Assembly: GCA_027924585.1 (NCBI GenBank)
Contig: BSBM01000370.1
Location: forward strand, 30,401,501 to 30,465,500
DNA length: 64,000 bases
From: Larix kaempferi
Lineage: Eukaryota; Streptophyta; Pinopsida; Pinales; Pinaceae
Reading direction: 5' to 3'
Below the pieces are notes generated by a model, which ran no database searches, was not told where the DNA came from, and worked only from the letters and a program-made list of their open reading frames with translations. Each line of letters begins with the position of its first letter. Positions within the stretch are counted from its first letter, which is position 1. A program made the translations under genes and the position numbers. Shown piece by piece: positions 38,651 to 50,032 of this stretch.

Positions 38651-40144
38651 ATGATCGAGGAGTACCATTCAATCACGAAGAATGATGTTTGGTATGTGTT
38701 CCCAAGACCAGAAGGGAAGTCTGTTGTGACTTCCAAGTGGATCTACAAGATCAAGCATGATGTAGATGGTAGCATAGAGAAATACAAGGCAAGGTTTGTG
38801 GCTCATGGCTTCTCCCAGAAAGAAGGGATAGATTATGAAGAAACTTTTGCACCTGTAGCTAGATACACTTCCATTAGAATAGTGCTTTCTCTGGCTACAG
38901 TGATGAAGTGGAAGATACACCAGATGGATTTTAAGACAACTTTCTTGAATGGTGTAGTCGAAGAGGAAGTGTATGTGGAGAAGCCACTCGGTTTTGATAC
39001 ACATGACAGGGAGTCATATGTATGCAAATTGAAGAAATCCTTGTATGGTTTGAAACAAGCACCCAAGACATGGTACAACGGGATAAACAACTTCCTGACC
39101 AGTTTGGGATTTACCAAGAGTAAAGTGGATTCCAACCTTCACTACAAGGTTGAGGAATACAATCCAGTGATACTCCTACTGTATGTGGATGACCTATTTG
39201 TGACAGTTGAGGATAGGTTGATTGTCGATATGAAGAGGAAGCTTGTTGTTGAGTTCGAGATGAAGGACTTGGGCATGATGCATTACTTTCTAGCTATGGA
39301 GGTGTGGCAGAGTGAAGATGGAATCTTCCTTGGACAAGGGAAGTATGCAGTAGAGATCCTGAAGCGGTTCGGGATGATGGACTACAAGGCCATGGCCACA
39401 CCTATGGAATCGAACCTGAATCTATTGAATGATGCTTCATCAGATTCGGTTGATGCCATGATGTATCATTCGATGATTGGGTCCTTGATGTACCTAACGA
39501 ACACGAGACCAGATATTTGCTTTGCTGTGAACACCTTGAGCCAGTTCCTGGCGAATCCTAGAAATGTTCACTTGATTGTTGTAAAGCATATTTTGAGGTA
39601 CCTGAAGGGTATGATTGATTATGGGTTCAAGTATGATGAAAATCAAAAGTTTAACCTAGAGGGTTATGTTGATTCAGATTGGGTAGGCAGTGTTGCAGAT
39701 AGGAAGAGCACTTCGAGGTGCTGCTTCAGTATGGGATCAGGTGTGATCTCTTGGTTTAACAGGAAGAAATCCTGCGTAGCACTGAGTACAACTGAAGCAG
39801 AGTATGTTGCAGCTTGTTCGGCTAGTTGTGAGGCAATATGGCTAAGGAAGCTACTGTCTAATTTATTTGATCTCCAGTTGGATGCTACTTGTATCTATTG
39901 TGACAACTCGAGTTGTGTGAAGTTGTCAGATAACCCAGTGTTCCATGAAAAGTCGAAGCATATCGAGATCAAATATCACTATATCATGGATATGGTGCAG
40001 AGAGGAGCAGTGAAGCTCCAGTATATTGTGACAGATGAGCAGATTGCATATGTGTTGACCAAACCACTAGCCAGAGTGAATTTTGAGTACTTTAGAGAGA
40101 GGCTTGGTGTTCTTCAGATAGAATATACTTTGAGGAGGAAGTGA
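38651..40144 (+). CDS. Copia 1 reverse transcriptase-RNase H (497 aa, open)
   Basis: This is the C-terminal half of a copia polyprotein: RT would make the cDNA and RNase H degrade the RNA. It opens with a KNDVW...GKSVVTSKWIYK segment, then YKARFVAHGFSQKEGIDY, ETFAPVARYTSIR, LKKSLYGLKQAPKTWY and the catalytic YVDDLF. RNase H shows YVDSDWVGS, STTEAEYVA and YCDNSS. The end (KPLARVNFEYFRERLGV) is the normal family end. The ATG at 38651 is unlikely to be a true start: related sequence lies just upstream in another frame (38491-38685), so there is a frameshift near 38650. No stop in 497 codons despite the loss of gag and integrase is notable. Confidence 0.92.
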   Translation: MIEEYHSITKNDVWYVFPRPEGKSVVTSKWIYKIKHDVDGSIEKYKARFVAHGFSQKEGIDYEETFAPVARYTSIRIVLSLATVMKWKIHQMDFKTTFLNGVVEEEVYVEKPLGFDTHDRESYVCKLKKSLYGLKQAPKTWYNGINNFLTSLGFTKSKVDSNLHYKVEEYNPVILLLYVDDLFVTVEDRLIVDMKRKLVVEFEMKDLGMMHYFLAMEVWQSEDGIFLGQGKYAVEILKRFGMMDYKAMATPMESNLNLLNDASSDSVDAMMYHSMIGSLMYLTNTRPDICFAVNTLSQFLANPRNVHLIVVKHILRYLKGMIDYGFKYDENQKFNLEGYVDSDWVGSVADRKSTSRCCFSMGSGVISWFNRKKSCVALSTTEAEYVAACSASCEAIWLRKLLSNLFDLQLDATCIYCDNSSCVKLSDNPVFHEKSKHIEIKYHYIMDMVQRGAVKLQYIVTDEQIAYVLTKPLARVNFEYFRERLGVLQIEYTLRRK

Positions 40145-40319
40145 TGGGACACATTTGTAGGAGCCATTCCAAGCATGGTGGTAGGAGGATCCTTCCCATG
40201 GCTATGGATGTAATTGTTGTGTCATGTGCATCGGGACGATGTTGTGATTATGACCAAGATGATCATGTGATGATATGTATCAGGATGATGCTATGATGAT
40301 GATCAGAACGATCATGTAT

Positions 40320-40550
40320 GGTGATCATTAGGTCAATGCTCCCGATGTTGTATATCAAGATGATGTATTGTACAATGATTATCAGGACGATCATATGTGA
40401 TGAGCATCAGGTCGATGCTCCAGATGTTGTACATCAGGATGCTGTATTGTATGATGATGATCAGGACGATCATATGTGATGAGAATCAGGTCGATGCTCC
40501 ATATGTTGTGCATCAGGAGGATGTATTGTATGATGATGACCAATATGATC
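40320..40550. repeat. ~79-bp tandem repeat in copia 1 3' region
   Basis: Units contain CATCAGGTCGATGCTCC and GATCAGGACGATCATATG. Matching points lie at 40333, 40412 and 40491, with a decayed fourth copy near 40560. Confidence 0.8.
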
Positions 40551-40654
40551 ATGAGCATCAGGATGATGCTCCATGCGAAGAAGATGATCAGTGGGATCAT
40601 GAGTATCAAGATGATACTTTGTGGCCGTGGAAAGGTTGTGCAGTTGCATAGAAA

Positions 40655-41040
40655 AGATCCTGGAGATCCGGACAGGTTGTGCTAGGCACGTAAAAGATCC
40701 TGGGATGCTCTTTAGAGATCTTGTAGGATGCAAGATACTCTTTTAAGGTTTTTCAAGGGTCGATCCTGGAGATCCGGACAGGTTGCGCTAGGCACGGAAA
40801 AGATCTTGAGATGCTCTTTAGAGATTTTGCAGGATGCAAGATACTCTTTAAAGGTTTTGCGAGTTCACATGTAAAAGATCCTGGAGATCCGAACAGGTTG
40901 TGATAAGCATGGAAAATATCATGGGATGCTCTTTAGAGATCTTGCAGGTTGCAAGATACTCTTTTAAGGTTTTGTGAAGGTCACATGTAAAATATCCTGG
41001 GAGATCCGATAGGTTGAGAAGTAAGCTCCTAAAAGTCCTG
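40655..41040. repeat. ~106-116-bp tandem repeat in copia 1 3' region (4 units)
   Basis: Units contain GATCCTGGAGATCCGGACAG, then GGGATGCTCTTTAGAGAT and GCAAGATACTCTTTTAAGG. Matching points lie near 40671, 40777, 40891 and 41007. Confidence 0.8.
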
Positions 41041-41336
41041 GGATTCTCTTTCGAGGTTTTGTTGATGCACGTAATCATCCCTGAGGATTCCACAGGATGG
41101 CCAGATATGATGAAGACCTACAGGAGGATAGGCCTACAACCAAAATGAAAAAGGGATGACTTTGTAGAACTTCCTATGACAAGAAGAACTGATAGATAGC
41201 ACCAGTGATCGAGATGACAAGTACAGCAGCAGTGACGATGATGCTCTGTGATCCAGTGATGATGATCCAGATCCAGAATTGAAGACTTGTGCCTTTATGT
41301 ATTGATGACCTGTGTCAAGAGAATACCTTCCTATTT

Positions 41337-41345
41337 AAGAGGGAG
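41337..41345 (+). other. Polypurine tract of copia 1
   Basis: AAGAGGGAG lies directly before the 3' LTR start TGTTGATG. Confidence 0.75.
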
Positions 41346-41555
41346 TGTTGATGTATTTGTAACTTCAGAATATATTCACTTGTATATTATATGTATTACA
41401 TTTGTACTTTATTGTATCCCCGACGGAGATGTCTTATTCCTCCGATCGGAAGTGTTGTCATTTGTACTCTATTGTTGTACCTCCAACGGAGATGTTTGTT
41501 CCCCTGGGTCGGAGAATTCATTATTGTACTTGAGTCATGTAAAGTGATTGAGGTC
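41346..41555 (+). repeat. Copia 1 3' LTR, first part
   Basis: It matches 35090-35305 and ends in AGGTC, the target duplication of the inserted solo LTR. The rest continues at 44596. Confidence 0.9.
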
Positions 41556-44500
41556 TGTTAGTGCCAGAATTTGTTCCTAGACTACTAAGGGACAAGCCAG
41601 CACAATCTTCACAATCTCAAGATAAATATGCAATAGTTTTTCTATGGTTTTAGGTTTAATGATTTGAAAACTTCAATATAAATCAAGAAAGGAAAAATAA
41701 ACTTCAATTAAATCATGTAACAAAAAGAATTGAAATCAAGATCTTAATAAGGCATAATCCATCACATTCCAAAATCACACATTCAGGTTTCCATCTACAA
41801 TACATAAGCATTCATTGAATCAAAAACATCAAAACAAGAATGAAATTATGCACTGTATGACCACACTGATTAGGGATAAAAACACAGTCAATTAATATAA
41901 AGATGGATTATAACATGTATATATATGATCTCAGTCCTCAAACTTACATGATAAAACTTGCAAGCATATTCAATAGCACTGTATAGTAGCTTCAATCCAA
42001 AACATCAAACCCTTGTTGATTCCCATTTACTTCCTTTTAAACATATTTCAAAGAAGTAGTTTGTAACTACTCTTAAGTCTTTGTGTCTCAAAAACAGTTA
42101 CCTAATCGAGCCTTTTAAACTAGTGTCTTTAACTAAAACCTTAACTACTAGTTATTACATACTTGATACAAAAATGAAAAGCAACTAGGCATTAGGTAGA
42201 CTTCCTTGTAGCTTCGACCAACATTGCAATTCCCTCCAAAGCATGAGTTCTTTTGTTGTGCTGTGGCTGCTCGGCTTCCAACTCTTTCATCTTGTCTGAT
42301 AGAAGCTTGGTTTTCCTTTTTTTCTTTTGCACCTGTCTATTCAAATCATTAACTTTAGTCTCTGCTTCTCTTTTTCTCTTCAGAGCCTTCCTAGAAACAC
42401 CAATTAGCTCTTGATAACTATCATTAGCTTCTCCTAAGTCCTCCCTTAAACATTTATTAGACTTTGTAAGCTTATCATTTGTCTCATTATGGAAAAATAT
42501 TTATGCTTGTTGTTGTTTTTGGACTTTCCTGAGTCTTTCAATCTATGAACATATGTTTATTTCTCCATGCAAGGTTGAATCCTGGGATGTGGAAGGTGGA
42601 ATATCCAGCTTTTTGAAAATCAACTGTTCTTCATCTTTGTCTTTCTTTAACCTCTATGCAATTTCAAGTTCATCTTGCTCCATTCTAAGAATCATTTCTT
42701 CTTCTTCGACTTCATTTACCTCTTCCCCTGCTTCTTCTAACTTGATGTAGTCCTACTGTGGGGTATTTTGATAAGAATCTGACCCAGTTTCTCTCTCTTT
42801 ACCTTCATCATCTGAATCTGTAGAGCTTAGAATTATATTTATCTCTTTTGTGTTCTGATTTGAACATGACCCTCTTTTCAAATTTCCTTTCATTTCAAAT
42901 CTCGTTCTAAATTTCCAGCTTGATTCTTTTAAATGTATAAGAAGATTTGCGTCTTCTTCAAAATCTTTATCTTGTGGAGTTTTACCTTCTAAATTCTCTG
43001 CAGAAACTTGTGTAACTGGAATTTCAACTCTATCTTGTTCTGATATAACTTTGTCTTGAAATTTTTCAACAATAGGGTTACTGGCCTATTTGATTTCTTG
43101 AATTTTTTGACTCGGTCCTGGAACTCCTTCCAATACATTAACTTTATCACTTCCTGGGATTTTTGGTTTGTTCATTTCAGATGCATCTATCTACTGGTCG
43201 TGTTTTGAGCCTTCACATTTATCCTTTGACAGGGGCTTCTCTGAAACTTCCTGTAACAATACTCCTGACGCCTTATTCTTCTTGTTTCCCTTTTGTGGCT
43301 TTCTTTTACTCACACGCTCATCCCTCTCAGTGATGAAACCAAACCAATAGATGAAATGTTCCTAGGTCTTTTGCTCTTTCTTTAAGACTATTTGAATAAT
43401 AAGTTTTATCAGTCCATGGTGAAATACCGATTGCCTTGAAACCCTGGACCGCGTCTTCACCTTATTTGACATTTTTTGGATACTCTTATACAGGTAGAAT
43501 GGCACATTCATCTTATAATTCATCTTAAGATGCATTAAAAACCTAATATGATATTTAAAGACCAAAGAGAACCTTCCTTCGCAAGTGATATAAGTTTGTA
43601 TAATGCTTAGCACCTGCCTCCATTCGGGTCGAAAATTTGAAATATGAACTCCATTTCCCTAATTCAGAGTTTCTTTACCTGGCAGTAGGAAAGGATTTGG
43701 GTCAAAGTCGAAAGGCAGTTTCTTGAACCATAACTCTCCTTCAATGGTGATACCTGTAGCCTCGGAAATTAGGGCTTCCGTTAGCTGAAATATTAGGGTT
43801 TTAAATTTAATCACATCTTCATTCAAATTCTTTGCTAGGAAAATTGAAACCTCTTCATTAAACCCTATGATTTTTTCAAAAAAGTTAAGCCATCCAGCGG
43901 ACTTAAACATGTCTGCACATAACAGAAACTTCTTTGTCCACTGCATATCCATCGGTTCCAACCTGTTGGTATTACCACTCCTCTGTCCCATTTTAATAAC
44001 TGCAGATCACAAATACCTTTGTTTTTTTAAAAGAAAATGACAAGTGTTTAAGGTTTAAGAGATAACCACATTCAATGAACAGGTGGCTTCAAATCTGCGA
44101 TCCCCAATTTAACTTGTCGGCTTCAACTGTGATTTTCTTGATGATGAATCGTTACAAAACCCACCGCCATCATAAATATTGGACATGTGTGTAAGCATGC
44201 ACATAATCATAGAAAAACTTTCTCCGATCATCATAAATTTAGCAAACCATTTCTCGGCATAATTAACCACATTTTTTCATGATAGCGGATTCTTGTAGCG
44301 CATCAGGGTTTATTTCTCAATTTGCACTACCAGAATCTTCAAAATAGCATCTTTGATAAATACCCTTGTCAAAAAACTTGAAACTTAGTCATAGACTTTA
44401 TAATAAGGCTTGAACAAGCATATCATGAAGGTTAAAAATTAATACTATGTTGATAAGCCATTTGAAAAATTCTAATTAAAGTAAAATAAAATCAATCAAA

Positions 44501-44590
44501 ATTAAATAAAAATAAATTGAAAGCAAAATAACAAACTAATGATAAGAGAAAAAATCATAAAAACAAAGGGGAACAATTTAAGCATTAACA
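41556..44590. mobile_element. 3.0-kb solo LTR (or LTR-like insert) with minus-strand ORF, TSD AGGTC
   Basis: It starts TGTTAGTGCC and ends CATTAACA, flanked by AGGTC at 41551-41555 and 44591-44595. It exactly interrupts the copia 1 LTR, which resumes at GGTCCATCC. I see no repeated LTR within it and no PBS or pol, so a solo LTR is the simplest reading. It would be unusual in carrying a ~600-codon ORF. Confidence 0.8.
42192..43991 (-). pseudogene. Minus-strand ORF in the solo LTR: conserved N-terminal domain plus charged tail
   Basis: One minus frame runs from ATG 43991 to a stop at 42192-42194 (about 600 codons), broken by several TAG/TAA/TGA codons (for example 43659, 43362). The N-terminal ~210 residues look globular and helical, with SEATGITIEGELWFKK, YITCEGRFSLVFKYHIRFL and a VFHHGLIKLI segment. 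I associate this type with retroelement-linked plant proteins, without being able to name it. The rest is Lys/Glu-rich, and the last ~180 residues look coiled-coil. The layout (globular N-terminus, basic linker, coiled-coil end) parallels the 928-aa ORF. The function is unknown. Confidence 0.65.
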
Positions 44591-44595
44591 AGGTC

Positions 44596-44940
44596 CATCC
44601 TCCCATGTATGACAGGGTATTAGACCCCGGAGTAGTGTTGCAAGTTATATTGTAAGTGTCGTAACTTACATTTGATGGGTTATTAGACCACCTTGGTGGG
44701 GTCGGCCCTGTATGAGTCATGTGGGTTAAAGGGTTATTAGACCACCCTAGTGGGGTCGGTCCAGTGTCAAGTAGTAATGGGTTATTAGACTCTCCTAAGG
44801 GAGGTCGGCTCAATTAGAGTAAAAGGAAAGTAAAGGTAAAGTATAAATAGAGAGGAGCACCTCTCTATTTAGTTATTAACTCATTCACTCACTTCATATT
44901 AGTGAGAGAGCGGACGAGTGCGCAAAAGTGGAGGAGGAGT
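44596..44940 (+). repeat. Copia 1 3' LTR, second part, truncated
   Basis: It matches 35306-35646 of the 5' LTR (TATA box included), then stops at GGAGGAGTAG and changes to LINE sequence. The last ~220 bp of the LTR are missing. Confidence 0.88.
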
Positions 44941-45548
44941 AGTAATACCACTCAGGATTGTCATAGGTCTGGATCACCAAAGAATTGTTGGACCCTAAGA
45001 AGGTGTGATATCCTTCTGATGTGCTAAAGGAATACAAACCCAACGTCACTGAGGAAGGCAGGAAAGAATTGGGACAACCTATCTCACAAAGAGCAAAAAA
45101 ATGCATTATAATCAAGAAGGAAAAGTTGAAAATGGTCTTGATCTTGGATGTGGGTATGGAAATGGTCGAAAGACTGTGTAAATCGACTTTGGTAGGTCAC
45201 TTTGTGGGTAAGTCTTCCAAGGGATAATCCATTAGAACCTGCATGGACTCAGAATGGCAACAGTTTTTGGGATATATGCCACACTTCCATCCCCTGATGA
45301 GAGGTTGGATATGTTTTGAGCGCTAAAATGAAGCTAAGGTAGCCTCGATCATGAAGAATAATTGGCTCTGGGCCCCATCTATTTTATTCATGTCGTTCTG
45401 CAAACTTGGGTTTGACGCTAGAATGGAACCTTTAAATATATATCACCTATGGGTTTTATTGTCAGGGTTTCCTTTGGAATATTGGAGCAAAGATGTTCTG
45501 ATTTTTGTAGGAAAGCAAGGTAGGAAGATTTATTGCATTGGAAGATAA
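44941..45548 (+). pseudogene. LINE ORF1 (DUF4283-like), right of copia 1
   Basis: The first 516 bp repeat 34570-35089. It then continues across the point where the copia element sits in the left copy (GGGTTTT at 45451) without interruption, with LSGFPLEYWSKDVLIFVGKQ, typical of the DUF4283 region of plant LINE ORF1. That domain is thought to bind RNA. Stops and shifts break it. Confidence 0.65.
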
Positions 45549-46408
45549 GTTCTATGAAGCGATAGATAAAATAATGGTCAGGTTTTTAGTTGAAGTGGAA
45601 ATCTAGGACGACCTGCCGGATGAAATTGAAACAGTTATATGGGATTTAGTCTGGGTGCAATGACTATTTCTATCGGGTTCCATTTAGATGTGTTAAATAT
45701 CATGAGCTAGACACCTTTGGAAGGATTGCTTGAAAAAGACTCCATCTTGGGAAGAGACTCGCAAGGTGTGGCTGAGATAAAAATAAATGGGAACCCAAGT
45801 CTCACCCTCAGACGACGTATATGAATCTATTAGATCAGATTCACAAAACAATGAAGCAATTGAAAATCCAAAGGAGATTCCCTCTACTGTGGACACTATA
45901 GCATAGAAGGAAGTGTCATATGTAGGGACTTCGAGAACAATGGAAATATCAAAAGCAAAAGGTAATATTTAAGGCTTCATTAGTAATTTCTCTTCTGAGG
46001 TTAATTAGGAAAACCCTCCTGAGTTTGAACATAGCTTGGAAAGGGCCTAAGAATATCCTTTAATTTTGGTAAATATTGATGACCATTCCGAAGAGAGGTG
46101 ATTATATAGGGGGAAGCCTTGAAGGAATCATGAAGCCAGGAAATGGGCTCACTAGCTAATCTGGTTGAGAGCATTACTATTCTCGATCACTCTTTAGCCA
46201 CTCATTACAAACTCCGTGCTAAAAAAACCTTGGAGATGGGGGAATGGGTTAAAGGATGGTTAGTGCAAAACCATTTAAGTAGGGTTTGGTAGGTTGAAAA
46301 TATCTAATTTATAAATCCAAATCTTAGGCTCAAAGAGAGATTAAGGAGTGCAGGAAAAAAAATTAAAGGGGTCCTTAGAGTGGACAAACCCCAAGGAGTT
46401 TTTCTACC
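45549..46408 (+). other. LINE, end of ORF1 and inter-ORF region (decayed)
   Basis: Short open stretches in several frames. I see no zinc knuckle. It lies between DUF4283 and endonuclease, as expected for this LINE type. Confidence 0.5.
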
Positions 46409-47160
46409 ATGATTTTAATATCTTTCAACATCAGGGGGTTTGGAAGCACCCTTAAAATACTATCCATGAAAATGTTAATGAAAAACTATAATCCTACTAT
46501 TATTTTACTCCAAGAAACTGAGTTCTGGATTGATAGAAGTGGTAGTTTTTTCGACATTGCTAAAAGACCGGAACTTCAATTCCGTTGATGATCAAGGTCT
46601 ATCCAAAGGAATTATAATGGGTTAGAATGATTCCTTTGAGGTATCTAACTCCCAATGTTTGAATGTGGGTATAATTATAGAAGGAAAGGATAAAGAGTTG
46701 CAGAGGGTTTTCAAAATTGTGAACCTTTACGCCCCTTATTTGGAAAGTAAGTCCATTTGGGACTCTTTGAGGGACCAAGAGGTTCTAGCATTGGAGGAAG
46801 TGATCATAAGGGGAGATTTTTAAGTTCACCCTATTGTCAAGAGAGTGTTGGGGAAACTCCACAAGATTGGATCCTTTAGCAGATTAATTTTCTTGTTTCT
46901 TTGAAGACATAAATCTAATTGATGTCGAGCCTTCTAAAATCATACCAACATTGTGCAATGGATGAAAAGGATCAATAGGTATTGTGAAGAGGATGGATAG
47001 GTTTCTAGTGGAAGAAAAAGACTTGGAAGAGGTAGGAAGGTATAAATAATGGGTTAGAGTGAAGGGTCCTTTTGACCACCTCTCGATTCTCTTGTAGTTA
47101 GAAGAAGGAAATGAAAAACCCCCATCCCCTTTTAAATTCAACCACTAGTTATCCAATGAG
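46409..47160 (+). pseudogene. LINE endonuclease domain
   Basis: The ATG at 46409 opens ISFNIRGFGSTLK, followed by IILLQETEFW, the start of a plant L1 apurinic-type endonuclease that nicks target DNA; the Asn and the Glu of QETE are catalytic positions in the family. Further along are NLYAPY and IRGDF (where the family has GGDFN), ahead of many stops. Confidence 0.7.
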
Positions 47161-47689
47161 AGTTTTAGAGATCTAGTTTATAAGAATAGGAAACACTTTT
47201 ATGATTCCTCTTGCTAGTCTGCAATGATTCAATTTATGAACAACTTGACAAGCTTAAAGAAGATGGTCGTAGATTGTTCTAGAGAGAAAACAAAAGAGAA
47301 CCAGAAGGAACTGAATGAAGTGGAAGCAAAGATATTGAATCTATTTGAGCATAATGACAAAGGAGTTTTTACAGATTCTGAATTACAAAAATTTCATTTT
47401 CTAGAGGACAAAAAAGGGATCCTTTTGTTGAAAGAGGAGTCTGAATGGTGACTAAAAATTTGGGCCATATGGATTTCGAAAGGTGACGGAAACAAACAAA
47501 AAAAATCATAAATATGCCGCATACAGGAAAAAATTTAACACGATATTGGAATTGGAGAAGAGGTATGGAATGAAAGTGTCTTCTTTTGAGGACGTGGCAG
47601 ATGTGGTTAAACTCCACTTCTCTGCTTTGTTCAAAGCTCTAGAGTCCTCAAACATAGAATAAATTATTAATATAGTTAGGCTCTTCCCA

Positions 47690-48960
47690 AGATTTATTGA
47701 TGAGGATATGAATGCCTCTCTTGAAGCAGAGATATCCAAGTATAAGCTAAAATATGTCCTATCTTATTTTAACAAGGCCAAAATCCTGGGGCCGGATGGA
47801 TGGATGGTCGAATTCTATATGGGGTTTTATGAATTAGTAGAGGATGACCTATTATGAGTAATTGAAGAATCCTAGAGACCTAGAAAAATAGTGGTAGCTA
47901 TGAGCTCAACATTTATTACGTTGATACCAAAAAATAATGTTTTGATCTCCTTCAAGGACTTTGGCCCTATATCTCTATGCAATAAGATAATATATAAAAT
48001 AGTTTCAAAAATCATAGAAAACGGGATTAAGATGTCTTTGTCTCGGGTTAAATCATAGGAGCAATTTGAAATCATCTACAATAGGAAAATCCATGATTTA
48101 GTTGGTATTTCTCAAGAGGGCCTCCACTCAATTAAAAAGATCAAACAGTCAGCAGTGGTTCTAAACGTGGATCCTTCAAAGTCCTTTGACAAAGTGGACT
48201 GGACCTTTCTTCGTTTTTTTCTGCTTCAAATTGTAATGAATCTATAGTCAATAAACTAGATAATGGGATGTATTGAATCTGGAAATTATGTCGTCCTTAT
48301 TAATGGTTCAACATTTTTTTTTTTTAGAGAAACAAGGGGTCTAAGAAAGGGGTTCCCTTTGTCCCCTTTTATGTTTCTTCCAGTAGCTAAAGGTCTAATC
48401 ATATTAATGGGGGACTCTAAAAGAACTGGATCTATGTGTGGTATCAACATAGCATGTAATGTTGACATTACTCATTTATTATTCGTTGATGATATCTTGA
48501 TCCTTGGGAAAGGATGTCTGAGGGAAATTGGGAGCATGAAATTTGCTCTAGACCTATTTTGTATCACAATGGGCATGGTGATTACCATGGAAAAATCTTG
48601 TGTATTGTTGAATGGCCTTTAGTGAGAGGCTACTAAGTCAAGTGGAACATATATTTCGTTCTAAATTGGTTCCCATACATACCGGTATAAAATACTTGGG
48701 TTATCAGTTAAAACCAAATGGCTACAAGTATGTGGATTGGCATTGGCTACTAAAAATAATTGAGAACATGATTTCATGTTGTTTTTTTAAATGGAACTCT
48801 CATGGACGTAGATTTATTCTTGTCAAATTTGTGCTCGAGAGTATACCAATGTATTGGATGTCAATTGGTCAATGTGCAAAAAGGAATTTTGGATCGTATC
48901 AGAAAATTATGCTGTCGCTTTTTCTGGTCTAATAGGAAAAAATTGGAGGGTATACCATTG
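47690..48960 (+). pseudogene. LINE reverse transcriptase
   Basis: In shifted frames I read FKDFGPISLCNKIIYKIVSK, VLNVDPSKSFDKVDW, GLRKGFPLSPFMF and the catalytic LLFVDDILIL, in the order and spacing of plant L1 RT. It would copy the LINE RNA onto nicked target DNA. The longest open part is 48263-48622. The thumb region follows (KYLGYQL near 48690). Stops at several points make it inactive. Confidence 0.82.
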
Positions 48961-49048
48961 ATTAAGTGTGCTAGACTTGCGACGCCAAGGAGTGTGGAGG
49001 TTGGGAACTGAAAATATCTTTTTGTTTAGTTAAACATTGGTGGTCAAA

Positions 49049-49868
49049 TGTTAGGATATTCCTATACTCCATCCTAGTCCCACCAGTATTTTGATCATTT
49101 ACATTTTCAGTCATGCATGCACTTTTAGGGTTTTCATGCATCATTTAGGGTTTTCATGCATTCCAGTAATCAGTCCCAGCACCTAGCCCTTAGTTAGCTA
49201 GCCCCCGAAGCTTCCTTCCACTCAGTTTCAGCCCTCCTAGCCTATCATGCACCCTCCTTTCACCTACTGCATCAGAAGGGCGCCTTTCTCACCTACCAAT
49301 CCAATTTACTTCAGTTAGCCACTAGTCTTTCCTTGATTTGAGGCTAGACTGACTCCTCACTGCTGTTATCACTCCGATTGACCTCCGATGAGACATGAAT
49401 ACCTGTTCTGACTCCAGTTATCTCCTCATGCTCCCTCCACTAAGCCTCCTTCATTCAGTTAGTGTCTCCATGTGCCAGTTACATTAAGTTACACCTACCA
49501 CACTCAGTTAGAATCATTTTGACTGACGGTTGACAGTTACTTGTGCATTAATGACTCCACCGATGATGAGATAGACTACCAGTTGTGCTCCGATGACACT
49601 CCAATGATATTTTAATCAATCCATGAAGGTTAATTCGAATTGCCACCTTAGGCATTCGAATCCTCATGCATTGTACTACTTATTGTCTATATTGTGATTA
49701 ATTAATTAGTGTGTGTGAAGTATTTTTTCTTCAATCCGAGTTCTACTGTATTATTATTCTGTTGCTCATTACACTGCATTGACCACTCTTCTTCTATCTT
49801 CCTGCTTAATCATAATTACTCTTGTGAGGTATACATCATCTCTTAGATCTGTTGTGAGGATTTTTACA
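49049..49868 (+). repeat. 5' LTR of the pol-less copia-like element (820 bp)
   Basis: It starts TGTTAGGATATTCC and ends TTTTTACA. A ~20-bp tandem duplication (TTTAGGGTTTTCATGCAT) near 49130 is absent from the 3' LTR. Confidence 0.92.
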
Positions 49869-49880
49869 TGGTATCAGAGC
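49869..49880 (+). other. Primer-binding site of the pol-less element
   Basis: TGGTATCAGAGC directly after the LTR end. Confidence 0.9.
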
Positions 49881-50032
49881 ATGTTGAGAGAATTGTTTAT
49901 CTCCATTCATGAGAGTTTTTTGCAGGTTATTATCAAGATTTCGAGTGCAGCAGTTGCAGCAGTTTCTGCATCTTTTGCAGCAGTAGCAGTTGCATACATT
50001 TCCATTGTTTTTGCAGGTCTTCTACATCTTCA

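Larger units (their letters stand above)
35090..44940 (+). mobile_element. Copia 1: Ty1/copia element lacking gag, protease and integrase
   Basis: It runs LTR, PBS, 2.6 kb without recognisable gag or integrase, intact RT-RNase H, tandem repeats, polypurine tract and a 3' LTR. The 3' LTR is split by a solo LTR and lacks its last ~220 bp, being fused at 44940 to LINE sequence. It cannot be autonomous. Confidence 0.85.

Noticed and set aside
38669-39135. Minus-strand frames opposite copia 1 RT
   Set aside because: Shadows of the RT reading frame.
40391-40733. Overlapping open frames on both strands
   Set aside because: Created by the stop-poor 79-bp tandem repeat (Asp/His/Met-rich translations); not genes.
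44502-44813. Minus-strand 103-codon frame with repeated Pro/Asn words
   Set aside because: It spans the solo-LTR/copia-LTR junction and reads repeated GGGTTATTAGACC blocks; not a gene.
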